DNA of 64,000 bases from Thermoplasmata archaeon (GTDB lineage: Archaea; Thermoplasmatota; Thermoplasmata; Thermoplasmatales; GCA-001856825): the NCBI GenBank assembly GCA_021792255.1, contig JAJYUZ010000001.1, forward strand, positions 62,001 to 126,000, written 5' to 3'. Both the position numbers and the translations under genes were made by a program. The notes below the pieces were generated by a model. That model was not told where the DNA came from, ran no database searches, and saw only the letters and a program-made list of their open reading frames with translations. Numbering within the stretch: the first letter of the stretch is position 1; each line of letters starts with the position of its first letter. Below, piece after piece: positions 37,427-47,571 of this stretch.

Positions 37427-39805
37427 TTGGTGACGGAGGCTGTAAGAAAAAGGCACATCTTCTACTCAAGCGGAGCAGCAAGAGCTTTTTCGGTCATCGA
37501 AGGAGAAGATGCTCAAGGAATAGTCGACCTAATCAAGGAGATGTCATCTTCAGTGAACGTCAAAATAATGCCTGAAGAAGAAAGTCTTGTGATCCTTCTC
37601 AAATCGGGTGCTTCGGTAGACGATCTGCGTACAATGAAGATACTCCAGAATTTTCTCAAGATAATAGGAGAGACATCAAAGGTCCATAAGCTGGTGGCAG
37701 AAGACATTTCGGAAAAAAAGATAGAGAAATATAGCGAAATAACTCTGAATTATTATAAATTAATTTCTGAGCTAGGAAAGAGTGAATTGGAAGATTTTAC
37801 CGAATTCATGAATTTATTCCCGCTGAAATACGATCTGTCAGAGGACTACATTAGCCACCTGCCTTCATTCCTCAAACCTTATTATGGGCTGTTCAAGAAA
37901 CGTGAGGACCCTCCCAAAAGGAAGAGCAAAATCTCAAAAAGAAGATTTCCCGATTATTCGACTGAAATGAGGTGGATCGCCAGAGACATCTTGTTCAAAA
38001 ATGGCACCACAGGCATCGTCGTACCGGACGATTATTTAGTGGTAGGTTTAGTCAGAGAACTGGAACTATATGGAATCAACCCCAGCGTGACTACCCCAGT
38101 CTCTGAAATATTGCTGAATGACGTGCCTTACAACTTTGTCGTTTCAGCGCTCAAGTGCATAGACGAAAATTTTTCGTACGAGACAGTCATTTCTTTATTA
38201 GAAAATCCTTTCTCAGGAATAGATCCGGTCAAGACGTACGACATAAAGGACCAGTGTTACGAAAAAAACATAACGAAGGGTATAGAAGACTGGAAGACCT
38301 TGTTCCACGACTTAAAAGTTAATGGGAATATTTTGGTAGATCTAGAATTATTATCCGAAGTAATATCTAATAAGGACGGCCTTTTTGACTTGGTCAGATT
38401 TGTCGATAAATATCTGGGAGAGAGAAGCTATCCCAGCAGAATGCTGGGTATTCTTCTTTCCGCCTACGAAGGCTATTCGAACGATGTAGCTGAGTTAATC
38501 AATGATCTCGAGTCGATGAAGTACATACCGAAGGTGAACATTGTCGGAGGTACGGATGTCTGGATTGGAAAGCCCCTCGACTTGCTGGGAATTCCGCTGA
38601 ACAACCTTTACCTTGCGGGGTTGGATGCGGCGTCGTCCCTTCGAGCATTCCCGGAAGAGGCAAGAGACTTTTTGGTGAGAACCGGGCTTGGTGGTGCCTT
38701 TGAAGACGTGGTAGAAAGTGCATACCTATCCTTAATTGAACGGGCGGAGAACGTTAACCTGAGCTATTCTACAATGGATGAAAAACTCTCCTATACGGAA
38801 TCAACTTCGTTCTATGATGGAATTGCAGCCGACGAGGAGTATATTCAGAGAGAGACGGCATTCTTGCCGCAGAGTCCAGTTACTCGATGGGAGATGGGGA
38901 AAGAAAACAGAGTTTCCAACAGATACCTGCTTGATGAAGGGCTGATAAAGTCCAGAATAGATAAACCGATTTATCCGACGCTTATAGAAAATTACGCAGG
39001 GTGCCACTTTAAGGGTTTCGTCAACGGGATGTTGAGTATAGACGATATTGACTCTCCCAGAGAATTCCTTGATCCTCGAACAACTGGAACTTTGACGCAC
39101 AGGATCCTTGAGAAGTTCTATTCCACAGAAACATCTCCGGCAGAATTTGGAAAGTCAGCAGATTCTTACATCAGAGGCGAGATCAACAAGGAAAAATACG
39201 AATCTAGAATCGAGGCACTGAAATTCTACAGGGACAGATATCTCATGAGTGGGAGATTGGTAAGATTCTTCCTGATGGATGTGAGACACTCACTTGAACT
39301 GGGAAGAAAGACTGTACAGAAGGAATTTCATTTTCCGACCGCCGAGCAACAGGTGTTTTACAATTTCGGAGAGAAAAAGATCAGCATCGGTGGTTACGTC
39401 GATAGGGTTGACGAAGATAAAGGAGGTTTTTGCATCATAGATTATAAGAGTTCGCTGTACGGCTATCCAAAGAACGATCTGTGTGACGAGAGGCACAACA
39501 AGATCCAACTTTTTTTCTACAAACTTGGAGTGGAGTCGATTCTCAAAAAGAAGGTGAGTGCCGCTGCCTACGTTTCATTCAGAGACATAAACGATGGATT
39601 CAGCACTGCGGGTTTTTTCAACTCAATTCCTAACGAACAAGCACAATTGCAGAAGTGCAGGGAAATAGTAGATCCCGTGCTTGAAGACTTCGTGAGCGGA
39701 GACTGCGATCCAGTTGTCAAGGAAGGAGAAAGCCTCTGGAAATGCGAAAACGAACTGTTCTGTTCCCTACTGAGCATTTGCAGGGTCCAGGAAAGGAGAT
39801 GGTGA
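37427..39805 (+). CDS. AddB/RecB-like protein with C-terminal PD-(D/E)XK nuclease and probable Fe-S cysteines
   Basis: GGYVDRVDEDKGGFCIIDYKSS nuclease motif; YPTLIENYAGCHFKGFVNGML; C-terminal CENELFCSLLSIC; GTG start. Confidence 0.82.
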   Translation: MVTEAVRKRHIFYSSGAARAFSVIEGEDAQGIVDLIKEMSSSVNVKIMPEEESLVILLKSGASVDDLRTMKILQNFLKIIGETSKVHKLVAEDISEKKIEKYSEITLNYYKLISELGKSELEDFTEFMNLFPLKYDLSEDYISHLPSFLKPYYGLFKKREDPPKRKSKISKRRFPDYSTEMRWIARDILFKNGTTGIVVPDDYLVVGLVRELELYGINPSVTTPVSEILLNDVPYNFVVSALKCIDENFSYETVISLLENPFSGIDPVKTYDIKDQCYEKNITKGIEDWKTLFHDLKVNGNILVDLELLSEVISNKDGLFDLVRFVDKYLGERSYPSRMLGILLSAYEGYSNDVAELINDLESMKYIPKVNIVGGTDVWIGKPLDLLGIPLNNLYLAGLDAASSLRAFPEEARDFLVRTGLGGAFEDVVESAYLSLIERAENVNLSYSTMDEKLSYTESTSFYDGIAADEEYIQRETAFLPQSPVTRWEMGKENRVSNRYLLDEGLIKSRIDKPIYPTLIENYAGCHFKGFVNGMLSIDDIDSPREFLDPRTTGTLTHRILEKFYSTETSPAEFGKSADSYIRGEINKEKYESRIEALKFYRDRYLMSGRLVRFFLMDVRHSLELGRKTVQKEFHFPTAEQQVFYNFGEKKISIGGYVDRVDEDKGGFCIIDYKSSLYGYPKNDLCDERHNKIQLFFYKLGVESILKKKVSAAAYVSFRDINDGFSTAGFFNSIPNEQAQLQKCREIVDPVLEDFVSGDCDPVVKEGESLWKCENELFCSLLSICRVQERRW

Positions 39806-39806
39806 A

Positions 39807-42146
39807 ATGAGCGGCGACTACGTTTCTGCTGTCCCCGGATCTGGAAAGACCGAGACTCTCATCAACAAGTGTTATGAACTGATGGAGGAAGAAGGCGTAG
39901 AAAACGTTGTCGCAATAACATTTACCGATCGCGCATCAGAAGAACTCGTCGAACGGTTGAAGAAAAGAGCACTGAAGGAAGGAAAGTCAGAATTGGTAAG
40001 ACAACTTCCGACTTCAAACGTAGGGACCATCCACAATTTCTGCTCAAAAATCGTAAGAAAATACGGTTCAGAAATAGGTATACCGTGGAACTTCAGAGTG
40101 ATGGATGAACTTGAATCTTTTAACATGCTGGAAAGGAGCGTGAGGAACTTTATAATAAATACTAGGAATGCGAACAAAGTAACGGAGAAAGGGTTACTTC
40201 TGGGCAGAATGTTAGAAGAGTTCGGAACGGACGTCGAACAAGTCATAAAAGACTGTACTGAGGTGATGGAGGCACAGAAGGGGTACCTTGATTATATGAT
40301 GCTCACAAACCGAAGTTTCTATACAATGTACAGATTGGAATCATTTGACGAAGCCGTCATGAAGGAAGTATCTTCCAGATTGCGGATATCTTTGATACCC
40401 AGTTTGCTGTCTCTCCTCTCATCCTTCGTGAGCGAATATCAGGCCATAAAACGAAAGGCAAGACTAATGGATTTCGACGACCTTTTATTATACACCCTCA
40501 AAGTCATGGACGTGAGGGGAGAAGAGGTAGCCAAGAAGTACAAGTACATACTGGTCGACGAGTTTCAGGACACCGATGAACTACAGATCGCATTATTCAA
40601 TAAGTTCTTGGAGAACGATTCTACTTTTTTCGTCGTCGGTGATCTCAATCAGAGTATCTACTCGTTCAGAGGGGCGCACCCGGGAGCTCAACGGAACTTT
40701 TCGGACAGAATTTCCAACCAAATCACTCTGAAGACAAATAGGAGAAGTGGAAAGAATCTCATCACCTTCTTCAATAAATTTTTCCCCACATTGATAGAGT
40801 ACGAGCCGATGGAAGGCTCTTCAGATCACTTGGGTGGAGCTTATCTTCATATTGAGGATGACAAACTCCTCGCGGTAGCCGAAATTATCAAAATGAAGAT
40901 AAGGGAGGGAAAACTCCCGGGTAAGATTGCGGTCCTTAGCAGAACTTCGTCGGATTTCTTTAATTTAAAAAGATATCTGAAAAGAGAGGGTATAGATTGC
41001 GTTCTCATTTCGGGGGAGTCGATATTGAAGTCGCAGGAGGGACTAGACGTGCTCTCCCTGGTCCGGTACTTAGCTGACCCTGGAGATCAGGTCGCTCAAG
41101 CATCACTCCTTTTCTCCCCAATGTTCAGTATGAACGTATCAGACTTAATGCGATCAAAAGACAAACTTGGAGAAGTTTTGGAGACGAAGCTTGGCAAGTA
41201 CAGACAGGAAGTTAGGGACGAAAGAATCGATTTCCTGATTAACAGAATCATGCTCAAGGAAGAGTACACTTCCAACCTGCTTGGAACTATCGACGGAAGA
41301 GAAAGGGTGGATAGGCTCTACAGAATTCTTGAGCTTATCTCTTCTCACGTCTCTGCGTATGGAGGCAACGTATATTCCTTGGTAGAGTGGTTGCAGAACG
41401 CTAGCAACAGTAAGGAAAGTGGCCCGATTGAGGATCTGCTTGAGGATCAGTCCAGAGTGAAGATTATGACGATTCATCAGGCAAAGGGGCTGGAGTTCGA
41501 CTCAGTAATAATTTATGATTTGCGACCGGGAGTGGACAGGGAGAAGTACTATGCAGACGAATACGTTGGAATCGTCGCAAAGAGAGAAAAAGATTTTATC
41601 ACCTCACCCAGCAAAAAAATAATTGGCAAGAGTGAAAGACACAGCTTCTCTCTGAATGAAGAATCTAGAATACTGTACGTTGCATTTACTAGAGCGAAGA
41701 GTGATCTGCATTTCGTCTTTTCCGAAAAGGATCTGAAGGATGAGAGAAATGCGAAGAAAGCAGATGATTTGATCTCTCTCTTCCAAAGGACTATAGGTCT
41801 CTGGAAAGAAAGCGATCCGAAGGGGAGAGAGGAGGCCATTTCTAAGATGTCACTGATCTCTTCTAAGATTTCAAAGACTTCACCACTAGAACAGAAAAAA
41901 ATAGATCAGAGTGTTTCCGAATTACCGAAACTGAACGATATTCGGCCGTACACTCAAAACGACGATGACAATGAGCAGGCAATCGTACAATTTCTCAAGG
42001 GAAAAGGAGATAAGATCAAAGAGTTCAGGCTGTACTCCAATGGATCTAGAGTGACAATAACAGAAATGGGCCTAAAGATTTATGAGGATATCTCAACGCC
42101 AAACAACTATTTCGTGAAAAATGGGGAGATAAAATTCATCCTTTAG
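39807..42146 (+). CDS. UvrD/RecB (AddA-like) superfamily 1 helicase
   Basis: SAVPGSGKTETL, ITFTDRASEEL, ILVDEFQDTDELQ, GDLNQSIYSFRGA, MTIHQAKGLEFDSVII, RILYVAFTRAKSDLHFVF. Confidence 0.94.
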   Translation: MSGDYVSAVPGSGKTETLINKCYELMEEEGVENVVAITFTDRASEELVERLKKRALKEGKSELVRQLPTSNVGTIHNFCSKIVRKYGSEIGIPWNFRVMDELESFNMLERSVRNFIINTRNANKVTEKGLLLGRMLEEFGTDVEQVIKDCTEVMEAQKGYLDYMMLTNRSFYTMYRLESFDEAVMKEVSSRLRISLIPSLLSLLSSFVSEYQAIKRKARLMDFDDLLLYTLKVMDVRGEEVAKKYKYILVDEFQDTDELQIALFNKFLENDSTFFVVGDLNQSIYSFRGAHPGAQRNFSDRISNQITLKTNRRSGKNLITFFNKFFPTLIEYEPMEGSSDHLGGAYLHIEDDKLLAVAEIIKMKIREGKLPGKIAVLSRTSSDFFNLKRYLKREGIDCVLISGESILKSQEGLDVLSLVRYLADPGDQVAQASLLFSPMFSMNVSDLMRSKDKLGEVLETKLGKYRQEVRDERIDFLINRIMLKEEYTSNLLGTIDGRERVDRLYRILELISSHVSAYGGNVYSLVEWLQNASNSKESGPIEDLLEDQSRVKIMTIHQAKGLEFDSVIIYDLRPGVDREKYYADEYVGIVAKREKDFITSPSKKIIGKSERHSFSLNEESRILYVAFTRAKSDLHFVFSEKDLKDERNAKKADDLISLFQRTIGLWKESDPKGREEAISKMSLISSKISKTSPLEQKKIDQSVSELPKLNDIRPYTQNDDDNEQAIVQFLKGKGDKIKEFRLYSNGSRVTITEMGLKIYEDISTPNNYFVKNGEIKFIL

Positions 42147-42277
42147 CACTTACTCTGGGGGACATTCATAGCCTTCGTCAAGTCCATCCAACAAATCATG
42201 TGACGAGTATGCCTGTTGGATAAGGATAACGGTCCCACCTTTGAGAGAGATTTTATATTTTTATCGAATTAGGCTTA

Positions 42278-42352
42278 GCTCCGGTAGTGTAGACCGGCCA
42301 AGCATATGGGGCTCTCAATCCCACGACCCGGGTCCAAATCCCGGCCGGAGCA
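42278..42352 (+). tRNA. tRNA-Glu (CUC)
   Basis: GCTCCGGTAGTGTAGACCGGCCAAGCATATGGGGCTCTCAATCCCACGACCCGGGTCCAAATCCCGGCCGGAGCA; anticodon loop CTCTCAA; 7-bp acceptor stem. Confidence 0.94.
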
Positions 42353-42522
42353 TTGGTGAGAAGGGATAACAATGGAGTCAGCTGTATAGTGCAGAACATT
42401 TCACTTTGGTGACTGATCTCGATAATTACAGCCTTAAGCACGATATCGAGAGACTTTGTGAAAATGTCCTGGGAGAATCAACGGGCAAAAACATTTAACT
42501 CAATAAGGGTGTTCAATGATGA

Positions 42523-43527
42523 ATGAGCGGGAGAATTGGTATAGGAATCGTGGGTATCGGTGGGATTTCAGTCATTCACGAGGCTGCGTATCAAGAAGAC
42601 CCAAGGACAAAAATTGTCGCTTTGTGCGACACCAACAAGGAAGTACTTAAAGAGAGGGCAAAACAAATCTCAGTAAAAGCGTACGAAAGCTACCAGGATC
42701 TAATCAACGATTCGGAAGTTGAGGCAATCGACGTGTGTTTGCCACACTATCTTCACCATAAAGTTGCAAGATATGCAATTGAACGTGGCAAGAATGTGCA
42801 GTTGGAAAAGCCAATTACGATGAATTACGTCGATGCAGTAGATTTAGTTAATCTGGCAAAAGAAAAAGGGGTCAAACTGTCGGTTTCAGAAAACACGCGG
42901 TTTGTCAAGTCTTACCAACAGGTTAAGAGACTTCTTGTTTCCGGGAAGATAGGTGAGATATGGCAAGTGAGAACTCTGATTGCGGGAAGCGAAGTTGAGA
43001 GACTTTCTAACAAGAATGGTTGGATTGCCAAGAAAGAATATGGGGGAGGAATTGTCATGGATGCCGGGGTTCATACCTTCTATCTCTTCAAGTGGCTCTT
43101 CGGGGGCCTGAGGTCCGTTCAGTCAATCCTCTGGAATAGAATAGAGGGAACTGAGGTGGAAGATAACGCCATAATGTATGGTATACTGGAAAATGGCTCC
43201 CAATTCCAGGCACAGCTTAGCGACACTGCTCAGAGTCCTTGGACAGAGAGACTTGAGATATACGGCAGCGGAGGTGCAATTATCAGCGATCAGTTGTCTG
43301 ATCCACCTTTAAAAATCTACAACGGATGGATGGATAGTGAGGGAGAGAAAGTTGCAGAAGTTGAATACAATCCTGCCGGATGGAAGGCTATTTCAATTAT
43401 GGATGGCATTCACGATTTTGTCTCAGCGATCGTCGATGATAGACCGCCTACGGTAGACCCATCTGATGCGGCTTACGCAGTCAGGATTGCAGAAATGGCT
43501 TATTCAAACTCATCGATGATCCAATGA
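42523..43527 (+). CDS. Gfo/Idh/MocA family oxidoreductase
   Basis: GIGIVGIGGISVIHEAAY; VQLEKPITMNYVDA; MDAGVHTFYLFKWLFGG. Confidence 0.9.
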   Translation: MSGRIGIGIVGIGGISVIHEAAYQEDPRTKIVALCDTNKEVLKERAKQISVKAYESYQDLINDSEVEAIDVCLPHYLHHKVARYAIERGKNVQLEKPITMNYVDAVDLVNLAKEKGVKLSVSENTRFVKSYQQVKRLLVSGKIGEIWQVRTLIAGSEVERLSNKNGWIAKKEYGGGIVMDAGVHTFYLFKWLFGGLRSVQSILWNRIEGTEVEDNAIMYGILENGSQFQAQLSDTAQSPWTERLEIYGSGGAIISDQLSDPPLKIYNGWMDSEGEKVAEVEYNPAGWKAISIMDGIHDFVSAIVDDRPPTVDPSDAAYAVRIAEMAYSNSSMIQ

Positions 43528-44780
43528 ATCCTGTGGAGAACAGACCCGATATCGTAAGAGGAAAAAGGGGAATAGCTTTCCTTTTGCTGTTCAGTTCCTT
43601 CTACCTGGGCCTTAATTATTTGTGGATTTCTTACGAGTCTCTAATACTTCCTGAACAGATTTTAGTCGCATTTCCTTCCTTCGAAAGAGGACTGGCACTG
43701 GGCGCGATCGCTTCTGGAGGAGTGGCCCTAGGAGTAATCGTAAATATTATTTCGGGCGTAGTTAGTGACCAATTGCACTCTAGATGGGGAAGAAGAACGC
43801 CGCTGATCATCGCTGGAACAATCCTACTGGTCGCCGTCTTGGCTCTTGTAGCGGTCATCCCTATAACAATCCCTCTCGTCGTAACTGGTTTCGTTTTCAT
43901 GCAGGTATTCTCCAATCTCGCCCAAGGTGCATTTCAACCTTTGCTACCGGATCTCTTCCCCCATGAGAAGAGAGGTGAAGTCGGCGGATTCTTGGGACTG
44001 TACGCTCTCATCGGAGATGCGCTGGGATTTGGTATTACTGGATTGCTTGTCGGAATAGGGTATTTATCAGTCTCTGTTTTTGTAATTATTGTCCCAGTCT
44101 TGCTAACGACTTCGCTTATGTTGTTTACAGTGAGAAAATACGATGCTCCATATTTAGGAACTTCAATCGGTGTTCGGAAAGCTTTCGTCAAGATTTTCAG
44201 TCCGGAGGAGTCTGTACCGGGTTTCATATGGCTCGTAATGGGTTCCTTTCTTGTCCTCATAGGTTCAAGCGGCCTTGTATACTTCGAACTTTATTTCTTT
44301 AAATATATCCTTAACATTCCAAACCCCGCATTCGGGGTTGCTATCGCGGGAGTTGTAGTGCTCATAACCGGGATGGCCGCGGCACTGGGTCTCGGGTACC
44401 TTTCCGACAAGATAGGGAGAAAGATCATACTAATTTCTGCAGCGTTGGTGGGAGGGGTAGCAATGTTGTCCCTGCCCTTTGCAAGATCATTTTACGTCTT
44501 CCTAATAGTTGCGGCTGTAGTTGGCGCCACTACTGGCCTCTTCTTGAGCGTTGAGATGGCATATGCAAGCGATCTAGTTCCTAAACGATCCTCCGGACAG
44601 TATATGGCTTACTCCAACATTGCATTTGGTGGATCATCTTCGTTTGCACCCCTTGTCGATGGTGCTATCTTCTACGTTTTCAGGAGCAATATTTACCAGA
44701 GCTTCACGGCAATGTTTTTCCTAGCTTCCTTTTTCTATTTCGTCGGAGCGGCAATACTCTTGAAGACTCCTAAAAGATGA
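43524..44780 (+). CDS. MFS transporter
   Basis: About 12 hydrophobic segments; SDQLHSRWGRRTPLIIAG loop motif; second-half SDKIGRKIILI. Confidence 0.88.
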   Translation: MNPVENRPDIVRGKRGIAFLLLFSSFYLGLNYLWISYESLILPEQILVAFPSFERGLALGAIASGGVALGVIVNIISGVVSDQLHSRWGRRTPLIIAGTILLVAVLALVAVIPITIPLVVTGFVFMQVFSNLAQGAFQPLLPDLFPHEKRGEVGGFLGLYALIGDALGFGITGLLVGIGYLSVSVFVIIVPVLLTTSLMLFTVRKYDAPYLGTSIGVRKAFVKIFSPEESVPGFIWLVMGSFLVLIGSSGLVYFELYFFKYILNIPNPAFGVAIAGVVVLITGMAAALGLGYLSDKIGRKIILISAALVGGVAMLSLPFARSFYVFLIVAAVVGATTGLFLSVEMAYASDLVPKRSSGQYMAYSNIAFGGSSSFAPLVDGAIFYVFRSNIYQSFTAMFFLASFFYFVGAAILLKTPKR

Positions 44781-44864
44781 AAGACCAATAAATCACCGTT
44801 GTTTATTGGCAAACTCAAACTGCGAGTCGCATAGATTTAAATATAGTAGAAAAGATGGAGAGAC

Positions 44865-45983
44865 ATGAATTTTGAGGGAGAGCCTCTAGCTCTAAAGCAT
44901 GAGAAAATCTCAAAGTCCATCGCGGATCTTGGAATAGAGGGAATTTTTATAACCTCCATTGAAAATGTCTATTATTTCACTGGTGCACCTGTAATGCCAG
45001 GAACCGGGAACCCCATCCTTTTTGCACTCAGAAACAGAATCCCTTTTTTTGCCTATTTGAGCAAGAGCGGAGAAGTGACGCTTTTCGTGTGGTTCGGCGT
45101 GACGATGGGAGTGGAGTACCAAGTGGACGACGTTAGGAGTTACATGGATATGGATGGGGGGATTGCCGAATTGTCCAGTTTTATCGAAGAGAAGGAGATA
45201 GGATTGAGCAAAGTTGGAATTGAATCCAACTGTCCCTATTACGTCACAGACCTTCTACGCAAATCAGGAATCTCGTGGATCGTGATTGATTATCCTATCA
45301 AGAATATGCGCTTGGTGAAGAGGAAGGAAGAGATTCTCTTGATCAGAAAAGCAACCGAAATTGCAGAGTCTACCGTCAAAGATTTGGGTGAGGAAATGAA
45401 GATTGGAATGACAAGGCAGGACCTTGCAAGGAAGGCCAGATTGTTTATGATAGAGCACGGTGCGAACTCGATAGATCACATCACACTCGCATTCGGGCCA
45501 TCAAATCCAGAAGTAATGATTGACGAGTCTCTCAAGGCGGGACAGATAATCACCGTTGATCTCGGAGCAATCTACGAAGGATACGTTTCGGATACAAGGA
45601 GACTGTTTTACTCTGGGAAGATTGTTCCTGAGAGGACAGAGAAGTTGTACAGAACGATGGTCGGCATTGTAGATAAGATCGGAGAAGCTTTGATTCCAGG
45701 AAGGAAATTTGGTGAGATCTACGATTTGGCAGTCAGGTTATACGCCGACAACGCTCTAGAACCAATGTTTGTAAGCGCAGGTCACAGTATTGGTATTGTG
45801 ACTGAGGAAGAAATGATCACTCAAGGATGTGGAACTGAAATAGAAAACAATATGATCCTTAACATAGAGTTGTACGCACCAGATGACAACGGAGTAATGA
45901 TAGGAGATGAGGAAACATATTTGATACAGAACGGAAGCAGCACAAGGATTACGGAGTTACAGAGAAAGATTTTTCAAGTATGA
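44865..45983 (+). CDS. M24 family metallopeptidase (Xaa-Pro aminopeptidase/creatinase-like)
   Basis: ITVDLGAIYEGYVSDTRRLFYSG; SAGHSIGI; ILNIELYAP; creatinase-type N-domain. Confidence 0.9.
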   Translation: MNFEGEPLALKHEKISKSIADLGIEGIFITSIENVYYFTGAPVMPGTGNPILFALRNRIPFFAYLSKSGEVTLFVWFGVTMGVEYQVDDVRSYMDMDGGIAELSSFIEEKEIGLSKVGIESNCPYYVTDLLRKSGISWIVIDYPIKNMRLVKRKEEILLIRKATEIAESTVKDLGEEMKIGMTRQDLARKARLFMIEHGANSIDHITLAFGPSNPEVMIDESLKAGQIITVDLGAIYEGYVSDTRRLFYSGKIVPERTEKLYRTMVGIVDKIGEALIPGRKFGEIYDLAVRLYADNALEPMFVSAGHSIGIVTEEEMITQGCGTEIENNMILNIELYAPDDNGVMIGDEETYLIQNGSSTRITELQRKIFQV

Positions 45984-46017
45984 TAACTATAAATATCTGA
46001 TTTTTCATTGAAAAATA

Positions 46018-46806
46018 ATGGAGCCACTCATAATAACTGCCACACCCAACATAAGCTGGCTGAATCCTAAACTGAAGTTCCCCAAAACACCCGAAGAGAT
46101 TGGAGAGGCGGCAGAAAAGTGTGCTAAGGCAGGAGCATCAATAATACACATTCACTCCGATGGGAAATGGAAAGAGAGTACGAGGATGGTAAGAAGGAGG
46201 ACCGATGCAATCATTCAGTGTGGAATGTCAAGTCTTTCAATAAAGAACAGAATGGATGCGATCAACGGCGACTGCGACATGATTTCGATAATTCTTGGAC
46301 ATCACGACGAGGCCTTCGTCAACGTGGAGACTCACAAGCTTCATACGAGAGAGGAATTGAAGGAATATGCGGCACTATTGAGAAAGCACGGACTGAAGCC
46401 TGAATTTGAGGTCTGGCACAGTGGACACATATGGAATTTGAAATATCTCATAGAACGAAACTACTTCCAAAGACCATATTTTTCGACTCTTTTTTTTGGT
46501 TGGCCAGGAGGAAACTGGTCCCCTCCCATACTCGAAGAATACCTTCAGAGAAGAAGGATGATGCCGGATAACAGCATCATAAGTGTGAGTGTGATGGGCC
46601 CTGAGAACATTAAAGTCCTAACGGCCGCCATACTGATGGGAGATCACGTAAGGGTGGGAACCGAAGATCATCCTTTCATCGGTAACAAAAAGGCCAAGAC
46701 AGAAGAACTCGTTTCGTGGATTTCCGATGTTGCCAGATCCTTGGGCAGGAGAGTCGCCTCAACAGATGAGGCAGTAAATTTGATTGGCGTGAGGAGGAGA
46801 GGTTAA
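46018..46806 (+). CDS. BKACE (3-keto-5-aminohexanoate cleavage enzyme-like, DUF849) protein
   Basis: LIITATPNISWLNPKLKFPKTPEEIGEAAEKCAKAGASIIHIHSDG; HVRVGTEDHPF. Confidence 0.84.
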   Translation: MEPLIITATPNISWLNPKLKFPKTPEEIGEAAEKCAKAGASIIHIHSDGKWKESTRMVRRRTDAIIQCGMSSLSIKNRMDAINGDCDMISIILGHHDEAFVNVETHKLHTREELKEYAALLRKHGLKPEFEVWHSGHIWNLKYLIERNYFQRPYFSTLFFGWPGGNWSPPILEEYLQRRRMMPDNSIISVSVMGPENIKVLTAAILMGDHVRVGTEDHPFIGNKKAKTEELVSWISDVARSLGRRVASTDEAVNLIGVRRRG

Positions 46807-47570
46807 TGGAGGGAAAAAAGGTAGCCATAATAACGGGAGGCGCGCGTGGTATAGGCGAGGCAGCAGCGAGAATTTTTTTAGATAACGGATACAAGGTTTC
46901 TATCCTTGACATAATTGAGGGAAGAGAGTTTACCAAACATTCTCACGATGAAAATGACTTCATATTTGTCAAGTGTGACATCTCTAAAGAAGCCCAGGTG
47001 AAGAACGCAGTCTCCAAAACCTTCGAAGAATTTGGTAGGATAGATGTACTGCTCAACATTGCAGGCGTAGTAATAGTGAAACCAATAGAAGAGATTACAG
47101 TCGATGAATTTAGGAGAGTGGTGGATGTAAACATTGGAGGAACTTTTCTGATGATTAAGCACGTAGTCCCAATAATGAAGAAGCAGAGGACCGGTGCCAT
47201 CATTAATATGGCCTCAGTATCAGGGCACGTTGGTCAGGTCAGACACTCCCTGTACGGAGCCACGAAAGGGGGGATAATTGCATTCACCAGAGCACTGGCC
47301 TGGGAGCTATCTCCTTTCGGGATTAGGGTGAACTCCGTGAGTCCAGGTTCCGTAGATACACAAATGCTTAGGGATGATGTTTCAGGTGAGGCAAAGCGTC
47401 TGGGACGGAGCTATGAGCAGGTCAAGAAAGAACGAGAGGCTGAACAGGCATTTGGCAGGTGGGCAGAACCCAAGGAAATCGCCGAGGCAATATTCTTTCT
47501 TGCAGACGAACGCGCCTCTTTTGTCACGGGGACTGACCTACTTGTTGACTGCGGGTGGGTAGCAAAGTAA
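46806..47570 (+). CDS. Short-chain dehydrogenase/reductase
   Basis: AIITGGARGIGEAAARIFLDNG; NIAGVVIV; SLYGATKGGIIAFTRALAWELSPFGIRVNSVSPG. Confidence 0.95.
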   Translation: MEGKKVAIITGGARGIGEAAARIFLDNGYKVSILDIIEGREFTKHSHDENDFIFVKCDISKEAQVKNAVSKTFEEFGRIDVLLNIAGVVIVKPIEEITVDEFRRVVDVNIGGTFLMIKHVVPIMKKQRTGAIINMASVSGHVGQVRHSLYGATKGGIIAFTRALAWELSPFGIRVNSVSPGSVDTQMLRDDVSGEAKRLGRSYEQVKKEREAEQAFGRWAEPKEIAEAIFFLADERASFVTGTDLLVDCGWVAK

Positions 47571-47571
47571 T

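Noticed and set aside
37427-42146. Possible Cas4/CRISPR or phage-defence island
   Set aside because: No cas genes, repeats or other defence genes adjacent; domain order fits AddAB-like end processing better.
42253-42441. 62-aa minus-strand ORF
   Set aside because: Antisense to the tRNA-Glu gene; no coding evidence.
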